Shown piece by piece: positions 51,801 through 59,966 of a DNA stretch of 64,000 bases. A program made the position numbers and the translations under genes. The notes beneath the pieces are model-generated. The model saw only the letters and a program-made list of their open reading frames with translations. It was not told the origin of the DNA and did no database searches. This DNA comes from Marinobacter confluentis (GTDB lineage Bacteria > Pseudomonadota > Gammaproteobacteria > Pseudomonadales > Oleiphilaceae): the NCBI RefSeq assembly GCF_004785685.1, contig NZ_SRPF01000001.1:992001-1056000 (forward strand), written 5' to 3'. The stretch's first letter is position 1; every line of letters starts with the position of its first letter.

Positions 51801-53718
51801 ATTCAATTACTACAAGGGCGAAGGTGCGCCGTCTGCGCCCATGCGTGTCAGTCTGCCCACAGACGGGCTCTATGCCCAGGCTATCATGGACCAGTGTGAA
51901 GCCTGTGAAGAGCACGAGGGATCGACCGACTGGGTTTTGAATGATACCGACCCTGCACTGGCCGATTTCCCCAGCAACTTCTTCGATTCCCGCCGCAGTC
52001 AACCTCAGAACACGACACCGTCGCAGATGCCTGAATCCATCATCAACCTGCAGAATGCCCCGGCAGCGCCCTCTCCCCAGGGCTTCGGTGACATTCTGAG
52101 CACGCTGGGCAGTAACAGTGGGTTCCGGGACATGGCCGGCCTGGAAGGCACCCAGAACAATGCCCTGTCTGCCATGCAGTCCGCCTCTGACCTGGCGGGC
52201 AAGTTTGGTAATTTCGCACTGCAGGCGCGGCTGGCCGATATTCAGGCAGAACGGGACGCAGGCAAGAATTTTGACCGTAACCGCGCCGCTGTGGATCGAG
52301 CAGTCGCCAATGGCTCTATGTCAGAAGAAGACGGCCAGAGGGCGATGCGGGCACAGGCGGACAATCTCGGGCGCGACGCGGCAAGAGGCGTTTCCGACCG
52401 GGCCCGATCCATCGTCGAACAATTCGGCAATGACCGGGATGTCACCGTTTCCGAGCAGGACGCGGAAGGCTCAAGATCGGTTTCGGTGAGAAGACCGGCC
52501 GCCACGGACACAGTGTCTGATGACGTAGGCGATGAGTCGCTGACACCCGAAACCACCACCGCAGAGCTTGAGGAGCAGCGGCGGCTGGAATCCCAGGCGC
52601 CGGCCTATTTCCTGAAAGAAAAGCGGCCGGGGGTCTGGGAGTTGGTGTTGCTGAATTTTGGTGTTGAGTCCAGCACCCTGAAAACCGCGCACGATGAAGG
52701 CCTACGGGCAGCCAGCCACCTGATGACCGAAAACCCCGCGCTGGGCACCTATCGAACAGAGGCATACACCAGCGCAACCGGCTCTGACGCATACAATAGG
52801 GAGCTAGCCTGGCGACGTGCCCGATCCGTTCTGGATGGTCTCAGAGATAAAGGCATTCCAGATGTTCAGATTGATGGAACCGAATTCGGAGCGTTCAGCG
52901 TGCATGCGGTAGGCGAATCCAGGTCAATGGCCGACTATCTTCGGGAGCGGGGCTATTCCGTTCCCAACGACCTGCCCCGGGAAAACCCATACGACCGCGG
53001 CGTTGTTATTCAGCTATCCACCTACCCCGAACTGCGGGAGGTCGATGCAGCCGCACCCTACTGGAAACAGCCTACCGATCAGTGGCGCCTTCGCCTGCTT
53101 TTTCCGCAGGAGGATACCGGCCCCGACCTTGCAGTGCCCAAGGGCCTGAAAGACCTGTTCGAAATCGGCCAGTATGGAGAGGTTACCTTTGAAGCCTACG
53201 GCATCTATGACGTCAACGGAGAAAAAGCCAACGGCCCTCTGGTTACAGGGGTGATTCGTGGCCACCTGATTAAAGCCATTACCCTGGCCACATCCCAGCG
53301 CAAAAACTGGACCGAGTGGCTGGAGCTGGATCTTGATCACGCTCCCATGGCGACCGTTGAGGAAGACTGGCTTTCAGCGGAGGCCAGCTTTGTCGGTGGT
53401 CAGTTCGATGTGTTCATCGAAAAAATTCTGGGCATCAGCCCGGTGCTGCGCGCGCTAATCGATGCTGAAGAGCTGATGGACGATGTGAGAGACAGGTTTG
53501 ACCTCCCCGCAGGTGGTCAATTCGGGCTGCGACTCCTTCGACATATGAGCAGTATGGTCGGCCCGTTCACATTTGAGCGTATCGAACAAGAGCGCACGAT
53601 ATTTGGTGCGCTACACGCGCCGCTGCCGGAAGCAGTGGCAAAATGGACTGGCAGCCTGCCACCCGCCGAATTTGAGATATCGGAGATCGGGACAGAACCC
53701 TATTCACCCAATCCATGA
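48817..53718 (+). CDS. 1633-residue protein of unknown function with OmpA-like domain
   Basis: Very large protein without a signal peptide or membrane segments. Landmarks: a region of Arg-rich sequence HTLTLAPRQTRRIVKMDWRR with Ser/Arg-rich helix (residues about 450-490), a Gly-rich hydrophobic loop GGIGFAMGPVVIGGGAAHG (about 525-545), and a conserved-looking block NPNYCHSLTVIYHEILRHIR and VRECLFVPFSIRPF (about 603-650). A disordered Gln/Pro/Ala linker (about 1060-1095) precedes a coiled stretch. The OmpA/MotB-like domain (about 1280-1400) is seen in TEAYTSATGSDAYNRELAWR. Similar large proteins exist in other environmental bacteria by general recollection, function unknown. It sits 280 bp before the AraC gene of the Tad locus. 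Confidence 0.85.
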   Translation: MSEQLRLYITPKENTDNTDAESLQVRITYQTPERKGDEESSIRPASETFRLDRHARAEATIEPIEIEQPITAILENRQGLELADLGTISPDTESDWYAARLTIPAAILKQALTRLEPSEQPVLDRAGRFVRIGQPDQRFDTYSLSVDIIDTPAKQEALKGLLGQSDHDGLSPLSSRIAMSPEAGNQLGALALTAADLKFDGTFHINRPFDPGTEAAGWAWMLNGPELIIGYREDGSLRRPQHDLRLLLPWHEENQNDGETPQPAAGKGSKNPPLDVDEDSVLNKPDMFSDDPGSFCKPFSNPARILGERRFHTVFRVEQPEIESTSNTRPDYKGLMHPKDAGRPMVLMNAMVREGGTNNPDFAADLPRIRNMSASLTRFLPQDPASLLTPVKAIDFLPLFPVGRGADRRQPVGASNPIDWDGDSTQYQALSVAGGHIMEWRVQWRSNGYSLGDVAHTLTLAPRQTRRIVKMDWRRREESSRRERSGVSEEVAQSTFRERDYSDAVRSNLNEWSKGGSESQTTGVAGGIGFAMGPVVIGGGAAHGQASSSSWQKGGRSVAAAEEQSLRDAVRQYGDSLRQFESTVVNEVTQEETVEGVSEVVRNPNYCHSLTVIYHEILRHIRVDTVLAGVRECLFVPFSIRPFTLPRLARWRDVFERYLKKPELRWALKYAEDIANGWEGVDEPPDGQRMKQRLESLTGSIYIKLGIERPRDEVVSEDIDDQLKEEGAVGERVTTKVWQAYAGILPFPVGQIVARIRDYSAAQRDAYFQREIAPGMARRWCDRLKLESNNGTLEGADFTLVGEYRFNRTVRVDFTVPADALEDNKREDISTLVLSAIESLPKGSVANVTSASVEFHTAHYHRRVSAPRGTHDLIAPPAWDDDSARPASSESATLSFRPTNWETQNPRRDAEKAVDKVLGHINDNLHYYHKVLWWTMDRDELYMLLDGFAISSSDRRSIASVVEREPIAILGNSLVFKVAAGAFLGINGHDSYEDAFNYYKGEGAPSAPMRVSLPTDGLYAQAIMDQCEACEEHEGSTDWVLNDTDPALADFPSNFFDSRRSQPQNTTPSQMPESIINLQNAPAAPSPQGFGDILSTLGSNSGFRDMAGLEGTQNNALSAMQSASDLAGKFGNFALQARLADIQAERDAGKNFDRNRAAVDRAVANGSMSEEDGQRAMRAQADNLGRDAARGVSDRARSIVEQFGNDRDVTVSEQDAEGSRSVSVRRPAATDTVSDDVGDESLTPETTTAELEEQRRLESQAPAYFLKEKRPGVWELVLLNFGVESSTLKTAHDEGLRAASHLMTENPALGTYRTEAYTSATGSDAYNRELAWRRARSVLDGLRDKGIPDVQIDGTEFGAFSVHAVGESRSMADYLRERGYSVPNDLPRENPYDRGVVIQLSTYPELREVDAAAPYWKQPTDQWRLRLLFPQEDTGPDLAVPKGLKDLFEIGQYGEVTFEAYGIYDVNGEKANGPLVTGVIRGHLIKAITLATSQRKNWTEWLELDLDHAPMATVEEDWLSAEASFVGGQFDVFIEKILGISPVLRALIDAEELMDDVRDRFDLPAGGQFGLRLLRHMSSMVGPFTFERIEQERTIFGALHAPLPEAVAKWTGSLPPAEFEISEIGTEPYSPNP

Positions 53719-53774
53719 CATCTGCAATTCGTTAGAATCCACCACCAAGATCTGAATCATTATTCAGAGCATTC

Positions 53775-53805
53775 ACCTCCACTGGCCTGAAACACCAGTG
53801 GAGGT
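53775..53805. other. Strong hairpin after the giant gene
   Basis: ACCTCCACTGG (53775-53785) and CCAGTGGAGGT (53795-53805) form a perfect 11-bp stem with a 9-nt loop, 57 bp after the stop. No T-tract follows, so it could protect mRNA or terminate by Rho rather than intrinsically. The rest of the 290-bp gap is AT-rich and holds the promoter side of the AraC gene. Confidence 0.5.
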
Positions 53806-54010
53806 CAAATAAAAGCATAACCGTAGTTTTTTGCAAAAACACAGGAGCTTTCTGCAAAATTTCTTCGACTTGATGACTTATCTTATTTGTGAAAATAAAT
53901 TTAACAAAATATCTAACCACTGAAATAAGGAGCCAAACGCTACATGAAACGCCGTCGATAAAAGACGGGTATTAAATGCATCTTGGTGACATTGAGTGGT
54001 AGTAGACGAC

Positions 54011-54943
54011 ATGAAACCAAAAAAAGAAACTTTGAAACTAACAACGAAAACAATTATTCAATGTTTTCATACCGCCCACCAGTCTTTAAGTGATAGCTGG
54101 CATTATTATGAAGAGTATGAACTTCGTTACTGTCCCGATTTTAAAGGCGAAGTACATATCGGGGATTATTGCGGCCCGGTTCCATCATCATCTATTTTCC
54201 TGATCGCTCCCAATCTGGCGCGCAGCTGGGTAAGAACAACCGAAAACCCTCCGGGCGTTAAGAGTCACCACGACGGGTTGTCGTGCGCAGCCTTCTTTCC
54301 TGGCAGCGCCATCAGTAATGCTCAGCGCCTTTTCCCAGAGCTGAACAACCTGACCAGCATGATGGATGATGCCAGGTTTGGCTTACGGTTCGACCTCGGC
54401 CCGGAAACTACCGAAATAGGCACCGCTATTTCGCAGTTGAAGGAAGAGAACGGCTGCAAACGACTGTGCTCCTTTTTAACCATCCTTGATCGTCTAAGGC
54501 ACGTGAGCTATCAGACCCTGTCCTCAACAACCGACACTGGCGAGAGCCAGAGCCAGCGATGCGAAGCCCTGGACCGCGCCCTGGACTACATCAACAGAAA
54601 CTTTGACCAGGCAATAGACCTTGAAACTGTCGCCGGCGTGGCCTGCATGAGTCCAAGTCACTTTTGCCGCCTGTTCAAGGCAACGTTCAACACCGGCCTG
54701 ATTGACTACGTCAACAGCCTGCGAACCCAACGTATGTGCGTGCTGCTCGCCCGAACAAACCGGTCCGTGTCAGCCATTGCCATGGAGACAGGGTTTACCA
54801 ATCTTTCCAATTGTAACCGGGCATTCAAGGCCAGGATGAAAATGTCACCCTCCAAGTACCGGGATAAGTGCTGGGCGAAACAGGATGACCAGATTCCTGA
54901 CCTGAGAGACGCACTGGGAATGGCCCGCGTTCAACCGGTGTGA
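54011..54943 (+). CDS. AraC family transcriptional regulator
   Basis: About 310 residues. The C-terminal AraC domain (residues about 190-290) shows the two helix-turn-helices: LETVAGVACMSPSHFCRLFK and ISAIAMETGF-like AIAMETGFTNLSNCNRAFKA. The N-terminal part (HAQSLSDSW region, effector domain) is not assigned. Start uncertain: GTG 53996 is in frame; ATG 54011 (MKPKKETLKLTTKTI) was chosen. It lies between the giant gene and the Tad pilus genes, so it probably regulates one or both. Confidence 0.87.
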   Translation: MKPKKETLKLTTKTIIQCFHTAHQSLSDSWHYYEEYELRYCPDFKGEVHIGDYCGPVPSSSIFLIAPNLARSWVRTTENPPGVKSHHDGLSCAAFFPGSAISNAQRLFPELNNLTSMMDDARFGLRFDLGPETTEIGTAISQLKEENGCKRLCSFLTILDRLRHVSYQTLSSTTDTGESQSQRCEALDRALDYINRNFDQAIDLETVAGVACMSPSHFCRLFKATFNTGLIDYVNSLRTQRMCVLLARTNRSVSAIAMETGFTNLSNCNRAFKARMKMSPSKYRDKCWAKQDDQIPDLRDALGMARVQPV

Positions 54944-54954
54944 ACTGATCAAAA

Positions 54955-54995
54955 TCCTACAGGCCTCGCGCAATTTTTGCGCAGCGCCTGTAGGA
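54955..54995. terminator. 41-bp two-part palindrome after the AraC gene
   Basis: TCCTACAGGC pairs with GCCTGTAGGA, and inside it GCGCAA pairs with TTGCGC. It begins 12 bp after the stop codon. There is no T-tract, so besides a terminator it could be an operator. Confidence 0.45.
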
Positions 54996-55024
54996 ATCCC
55001 TGAGTAACCTCATTGTTAAAACCC

Positions 55025-55045
55025 GTAACAGCGGTTTAAGTTCTG
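55025..55045. promoter_or_regulatory. Motif shared with the flp upstream region, copy A
   Basis: GTAACAGCGGTTTAAGTTCTG lies 21 bp before the TadG-like ATG. It shares GTAAC-GC-GGTT-TTAAGTT-TG with 57590-57616 in front of flp. Two pilus transcription units carrying the same motif suggests one regulator, possibly the adjacent AraC protein. Confidence 0.4.
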
Positions 55046-55066
55046 TATCAGTGAGGAGAAACCGTC

Positions 55067-57418
55067 ATGAGACAAAATCAACGCGGCCAGGTAATGCCCG
55101 TTCTTATGTTGGTTGTCATGGCCGTTCTTATTGTCGCGGTTGTTTCATACAACATGTCTCGTGCCACTGTCTCCAAAATGGAACTGGTCAACGCGGCAGA
55201 TGGCGCGGCCTACAGTGGAGCACTACAGGCGGCCAGATCCATGAATTTCATGGCTTACACCACCCGCGGGATGGTCGCTAACACCATTGCCTCCGGATAC
55301 ATGGTTGCCTATGTGAGCCACCTGCGGCAGTTGGCGGATGGCATCGACACTATCTCCCGCCCAAGAATGCTGATGGCGGAGGTCATCAAGATTGCGGCAG
55401 CTTCCTATAAGGAGCAGGCAATGGCGTTGGTTGGCGCGGGCGACTCCGAATTCGCCGACGACGCAGATGAACCACTGCTTCCGGACGGCACCCCTCTAAG
55501 TGATGACGGCGAACCGCCAGATGACTGGACAGATGCTTACGAACCACCGGGCGATGGCAGCTTACAGGAGGAGGCGGATGACGCCAGAAAGAAAGCCGGC
55601 AAATCCGCAGGCGACAAGTTCCAGGCCGCCGGCCGTGCCGGTGGTGCCGCACTCGACATGCTGGCCACAACTCTGGGCTACGGCACAATCCCGCTGACCG
55701 ATCTGCTGAATACGGCCTACGCCGGCATTCAACTTGCCGAATATCTTGCCATGAGCACCGTTATCGACAACACCATGAGCCAGGTCGCCCTCGGTTATGG
55801 CGCTGACATCAGCGTCGCCGACACCACGTCCAAGGAAATGTATGCATGGATGTTGCCCATCAGGCCGGGCCTCGACGGATTCGGGCTGTCGGTACCGGGC
55901 AAGGTGGATTTCAATCTGGGCAATCATCTCAGAACCCGTATGGCCTCTGGGGGAAGCCCGATCGGCGCGATTGCGGGCACCATTTCGGGGCTGGCGTTCA
56001 ATGGACTGGATGCAGAGAACGACTTCAGCCATAAAGACAACACCTCTTTAAGCCCCATGGACCGGCTGATTGGCGATACCACCACGACCGAAGACGACCA
56101 TTATATTTCCAAGCAACGGGCATGGCGTCAGTGTTTTCAGATGGTACCGCCGGTTCCCCCGATTAATTACCCGGTACCGGTTCCCCTGCCACCAGTCGTT
56201 CCTCTCGGCACGGATGACAGCGGCAGAATCATTACCACCCCACCCTGCACACCCCCGTTTGTGCCCCCGGCCCTGCCGTCTATGTCACAGATTGCGATCG
56301 ACAAAACCGGCGGGTCGGATTTTTTCTTCGCCCAGGCAAACGGCTCTGAAAACGGCCGGGACATTCTTAAAAAACGCCGCGAAAAATGGGAGGGGGATCC
56401 AGAGCCAGACCCGAGCGGTACACCGGGCTATGATTTTGACCCTTTCGACGGTTATGCCGGTGACTCCGCGAACTCTGTTTCCATTTCAAGCGAGCCGCGT
56501 CCCAACGCCGACATTGCCGGTAGGGCCAATACGGACGCCAGCGGGCGCCGGCGCTCCGGCACCTCCAGCAACAATTCCTATTCAGACCTGACTGAAACAA
56601 GTCCCTATCGTCAGGCAGCCAGGAATGCCAAGCAGGCCGTGGTTGAAGCCTTCAAAACCCGGCTTTACAACAGCCCACTGGGGAAAAAATCCGGCGTGAA
56701 AGGACTGGCAACAACCCTGGCCCGCGGGGCCTCCTGGGGCGCTGACTGGCAATCCGAGGACTCGATCAAGATGGGTGCCTTTATCTGGCGACCACAGTGG
56801 TCAAAGAAGGTTCCGTTTATCGATATCAAAGACACCCTCTACAATTCCGGATTCGATTTCGAAGGTAATGAGCTTGCCTGGGGCGGCGCGACCGCCAAAG
56901 AATTCTGGCCAACCTATCAGGGCGTGCCGCTGTATATGGCGCTTATGGAAGTACCCTGGACGGACGGACTGTCGTTCGGCCTGGAAGCCCGGGAGGACCG
57001 GGCGATAGAGGTAACCGTCACAAGGCCAATCAGCAATTCATCCCTTGATCTGGGCTTTATGGCACCCCCGGATGACGGCGAATTCCAGGCAACCGCCAGT
57101 GCTGAAGTATTCTATTACCGCCAGCCTGCCGACGCCGACAACCCGTCCTATAAGTTTGGCGGCGACCAGGTTCCCGGATATTTCCCCAAGCCCGGCTCTG
57201 ACACTGCGGAAACCCTGTCGCCATTCGGCTGGCTTGCCGCAGACACCATCTCTGGAATGCCCTGGATGGACCTGATGAAGAACTGGTACGGGCAGAAATG
57301 GCCCCATGACCAGATAGCCACGCCCATTGTGGGTAAACTCCAGGAAAAAATAGGTATATCAGAGGAGCTTCCAAACCTGTTAACGCCTTTGTGGGATGCC
57401 AGGCTGGTTAAATACTAA
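55067..57418 (+). CDS. TadG-like putative Flp pilus assembly protein
   Basis: The 783-residue protein has an N-terminal signature QRGQVMPVLMLVVMAVLIVA (residues about 5-25) like the Flp-pilus TadE/G-like domain: a Gly followed by a hydrophobic segment, but without the Glu+5 of true prepilins. The remainder is a long secreted domain with Pro-rich (PPVPPINYPVPVPLPP) and Ser/Asn-rich segments. It might be a minor tip or surface component of the Tad pilus. GAGGAG precedes the ATG. First gene of the Tad locus and followed by a strong terminator. Confidence 0.78.
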   Translation: MRQNQRGQVMPVLMLVVMAVLIVAVVSYNMSRATVSKMELVNAADGAAYSGALQAARSMNFMAYTTRGMVANTIASGYMVAYVSHLRQLADGIDTISRPRMLMAEVIKIAAASYKEQAMALVGAGDSEFADDADEPLLPDGTPLSDDGEPPDDWTDAYEPPGDGSLQEEADDARKKAGKSAGDKFQAAGRAGGAALDMLATTLGYGTIPLTDLLNTAYAGIQLAEYLAMSTVIDNTMSQVALGYGADISVADTTSKEMYAWMLPIRPGLDGFGLSVPGKVDFNLGNHLRTRMASGGSPIGAIAGTISGLAFNGLDAENDFSHKDNTSLSPMDRLIGDTTTTEDDHYISKQRAWRQCFQMVPPVPPINYPVPVPLPPVVPLGTDDSGRIITTPPCTPPFVPPALPSMSQIAIDKTGGSDFFFAQANGSENGRDILKKRREKWEGDPEPDPSGTPGYDFDPFDGYAGDSANSVSISSEPRPNADIAGRANTDASGRRRSGTSSNNSYSDLTETSPYRQAARNAKQAVVEAFKTRLYNSPLGKKSGVKGLATTLARGASWGADWQSEDSIKMGAFIWRPQWSKKVPFIDIKDTLYNSGFDFEGNELAWGGATAKEFWPTYQGVPLYMALMEVPWTDGLSFGLEAREDRAIEVTVTRPISNSSLDLGFMAPPDDGEFQATASAEVFYYRQPADADNPSYKFGGDQVPGYFPKPGSDTAETLSPFGWLAADTISGMPWMDLMKNWYGQKWPHDQIATPIVGKLQEKIGISEELPNLLTPLWDARLVKY

Positions 57419-57476
57419 GAGGTATATCACATAAATAATAAATACATTTACGGTTAATAAAATACCCAATTAACTT

Positions 57477-57511
57477 GGTTCACTATTATTTTTTGGTAGT
57501 GAACCTTTTTT
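57477..57511 (+). terminator. Rho-independent terminator after the TadG-like gene
   Basis: GGTTCACTA (57477-57485) and TAGTGAACC (57497-57505) form a perfect 9-bp stem followed by TTTTTT. It separates the TadG-like gene from flp, so flp must have its own promoter. The rest of the 322-bp gap is AT-rich with the motif listed next. Confidence 0.85.
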
Positions 57512-57589
57512 ATGTGTTTCTTATTGTTCCCTATTCTGTTTTTTCTCAATTTTTCATCAGCATTGGGCAAAATCTGCATAGCCCGGAAT

Positions 57590-57671
57590 GTAACGGCCGG
57601 TTAACTTTAAGTTGTGCGCTGCGGGTATTTTTACACAAAACCGCAACAATCCGTAACCAAACGGCCGGGTT
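57590..57671. promoter_or_regulatory. Motif copies B and B2 upstream of flp
   Basis: Copy B (57590-57616) starts GTAACGGCCGGTT and ends TTTAAGTTGTG. A weaker copy, GTAACCAAACGGCCGGGTTG (57653-57672), follows about 60 bp later. GTTAACCGGCCGTTAC-type palindromy is visible in copy B. They probably bind the regulator that controls flp and the TadG-like gene. Confidence 0.4.
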
Positions 57672-57740
57672 GTCAGCAAGTGTAAACCGATGGCCGCGGA
57701 ACACTGTTTTACTCTTTGAAACAAAAACCAGGAGTGCCTT

Positions 57741-57998
57741 ATGAAAACTTCAAATCGGAAAATTTTTGGCCGCCAGGCCGGTCAGGGGATGTCGGAATAC
57801 ATCATCGTTGTCGCCCTGGTGGCACTTGCTGCCATCACCGTGGTGAGCATGTTTGGCGGCGTGGTCCAGAGCCAGTTCTCAAATATGGCCGCGTCCCTCG
57901 CAGGTGAAGACGGGGCGGATGCAACTGTCACCCGCGATGACACCGGCGAAAGCATGAACGACTTCTACAGCAGCGGCGGTGGTGGTGGCACACCGTAA
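57741..57998 (+). CDS. flp: Flp/Tad major pilin
   Basis: The 85-residue prepilin has the Flp processing motif G|QGMSEY: a Gly cleavage site followed by Glu-Tyr, then the hydrophobic helix IIVVALVALAAITVVSMFGG. The leader (MKTSNRKIFGRQAG) is basic. The mature C-terminus is acidic and ends with a Gly-rich run. It polymerises into the Tad pilus. CAGGAG lies upstream of the ATG. Confidence 0.93.
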   Translation: MKTSNRKIFGRQAGQGMSEYIIVVALVALAAITVVSMFGGVVQSQFSNMAASLAGEDGADATVTRDDTGESMNDFYSSGGGGGTP

Positions 57999-58083
57999 GC
58001 CCAAACCAACCTTTCCAGGAGACAGGCCCTTGCCAGGCAGGGGCCTGTCAGAGCATAACTCATGCCCATGAGTCGGAGTTGCC

Positions 58084-59067
58084 ATGGACAACCAGCATCA
58101 AAAAGGTCAGGCGCTTGTTGAAATGGTGGTGATCGGACCACTTATCATCGCGATTGCAGCTGGCATCATGGCGTTGGCTTTGTACTTTCAGGCGAAAACA
58201 CTGTCGGTGAACGCTGCCCGTTATGCGGTGTGGGAGCGCTCAGTGTGGGCTGATCCTGAACGGCCCTGGAATGGCGGCCACGATGAAGAACTGGGCGGAA
58301 ACGCCAGTTCGGTCCTCCGCTCCGACTATTCAACGCTCGACGCCGGCCTCGCCCTGTACTCTAACCCGAATCTCAGAATCCGCTCGGATCGCAGCATGAG
58401 TGAACTCGCTGACTACGGCGGAGACGACCATAACACTCAGGAAGTGCTTTCCTGGGGCGGCGAAACCCGTTCCGGCTTTGGTAGCTTTGGTGGCAACGTC
58501 GGCACGTTTATTCAGGGTGCGTCAGACACCGAAACCCGCAGTGCCTGGGAGCATCTGCACTCGCGGTATGCCGCCACGATGGATTACGAAGAACAGTCTG
58601 GCGCCAGACCCTCAAGCACGTTGCATGATTTCAACATTGACCCGATTGCCAACATGGGCCTGGAAATGCCGACGGAAGCCCTGGCCTCCGCAGACGCCAC
58701 CATCAATCTTCGTAATGTCTTTCAGGGCGCCTGGAGCCTTGGGTGGCTGGATTTTGACAGCACGGACGGGTCCGACGAATTCACCATGACCTCGACAGCG
58801 TCCTTGCTGACCAACCCATGGGCGCCGAAGAACGAGGCCGTTTATAAAAAGAAAGTTCATAGCCTCTCTGTCAAACAGCTAATGGACTACATCACCATCG
58901 CCACTGACAAGATAAACAGCGGTATCACCGGGCGTCTGGGTGATCAGAGCAAGCTGCTGGAGTACGTGCCAATACTGGGCCCGACCATGCAAGCCAAGAA
59001 TCCTGAGCTCGAGCCCACCAGTACCGCAATGCCGCTAACCCGTGTAATTCCGGGGAATGACGAATGA
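58084..59067 (+). CDS. TadE-like minor pseudopilin
   Basis: The 327-residue protein starts MDNQHQKGQALVEMVVIGPL, a TadE-type prepilin motif G|QALVEM with a following hydrophobic segment (IIAIAAGIMALALYFQAK). The rest is a large secreted domain, longer than typical TadE. It overlaps the next gene by 4 bp (ATGA). Confidence 0.85.
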   Translation: MDNQHQKGQALVEMVVIGPLIIAIAAGIMALALYFQAKTLSVNAARYAVWERSVWADPERPWNGGHDEELGGNASSVLRSDYSTLDAGLALYSNPNLRIRSDRSMSELADYGGDDHNTQEVLSWGGETRSGFGSFGGNVGTFIQGASDTETRSAWEHLHSRYAATMDYEEQSGARPSSTLHDFNIDPIANMGLEMPTEALASADATINLRNVFQGAWSLGWLDFDSTDGSDEFTMTSTASLLTNPWAPKNEAVYKKKVHSLSVKQLMDYITIATDKINSGITGRLGDQSKLLEYVPILGPTMQAKNPELEPTSTAMPLTRVIPGNDE

Positions 59068-59795
59068 AAATCCCAACTTCCCCCGTGGCGCAGTTGCAGG
59101 TGCTGCTGATTCTGTTGGCGCTCGTAGACATCGCCGGGGCCGGTGGCAAGCCCCTGCCCGGAGACCTGCCCGAACTGGAATTCCCCAGATCGGTCGAGGT
59201 GGTCAGTGTCGCCAGCGACATGATCCGAAACGGACTGCCCATGCGCATTTACAGTTTCAAATCCCACCAACGGATCGACCAGGTCATTCACGCAGTCAGC
59301 GACCGGCTATCCCGTAACGGCTTTACCGTCGGCCAGGTCCAGGAAATGGGCGAGATGAAAACGCTGGGCATTTCAGATAGCAGACACTTTATCAATGTTC
59401 AGGGCCAACGTGCCCGTCACGGCCATGGCAGCAAGGGTTTTGTGGTGCTGACACCACGGCCGGACATCTTCAAGCCCGAAATGACATCACCATCGGTTCC
59501 CGTCCCTGAGGGCGTGACCCTTCTCAGCCATGAAATCTATCGGGACGGGCCCCGAACCGGCGAAACCTATCTCGGTTTTTCCGAGCGAATGGCGTCCGAT
59601 GTCGGCGCATCACTGGTTGGTGCCTTCCAGAATGACGGCTGGCAGTCCGCCTCTGATCAGCATCAGCCTCAATCTACCGAAGTGGCGGTTTACCGCATCC
59701 TGAAAAAGGGGAACCGGGAATGTCGACTCATCTCTATGGATCAAACATTCAGAGGCCAGAACATGGCAACCGTAAACGTCACCTGTCACGACTGA
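59064..59795 (+). CDS. Secreted protein of unknown function in the Tad locus
   Basis: The 243-residue protein has a likely signal peptide (AQLQVLLILLALVDIAGAGG). The mature part has SVASDMIRNGLPMRIYSFKS and GQRARHGHGSKGFVVLTPRP, no known family. It is translationally coupled with the TadE-like gene, so probably exported and part of pilus assembly. Its last 76 bp are overlapped by the next gene in another frame. Confidence 0.75.
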   Translation: MKIPTSPVAQLQVLLILLALVDIAGAGGKPLPGDLPELEFPRSVEVVSVASDMIRNGLPMRIYSFKSHQRIDQVIHAVSDRLSRNGFTVGQVQEMGEMKTLGISDSRHFINVQGQRARHGHGSKGFVVLTPRPDIFKPEMTSPSVPVPEGVTLLSHEIYRDGPRTGETYLGFSERMASDVGASLVGAFQNDGWQSASDQHQPQSTEVAVYRILKKGNRECRLISMDQTFRGQNMATVNVTCHD

Positions 59796-59941
59796 AAAAA
59801 ACCAGGAACGGCGGCAATGTGCTGGTGGAATACGTGGTTGTGGCGTCTTTTCTGATGATGAGCTGGTTCATGGTGAATCTGTTCGTCCAGGGCGCGGAAA
59901 GCTACCAACGCGGCTACTTCCAGGTGCTTGGCGCCGGTTGA
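59720..59941 (+). CDS. Second Flp-like pseudopilin in an overlapping frame
   Basis: The 73-residue protein has a Flp-type processing motif G|NVLVEY (residues about 32-38) and the hydrophobic segment VVVASFLMMSWFMVNLFVQG. The start at 59720 overlaps the preceding gene by 76 bp, giving a long basic leader (RKRHLSRLKKTRNGG); no better downstream start exists. It is likely a minor pilin subunit. Confidence 0.72.
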   Translation: MSTHLYGSNIQRPEHGNRKRHLSRLKKTRNGGNVLVEYVVVASFLMMSWFMVNLFVQGAESYQRGYFQVLGAG

Positions 59942-59966
59942 TTTCTCGGAAGAGGTATAAAAACAG

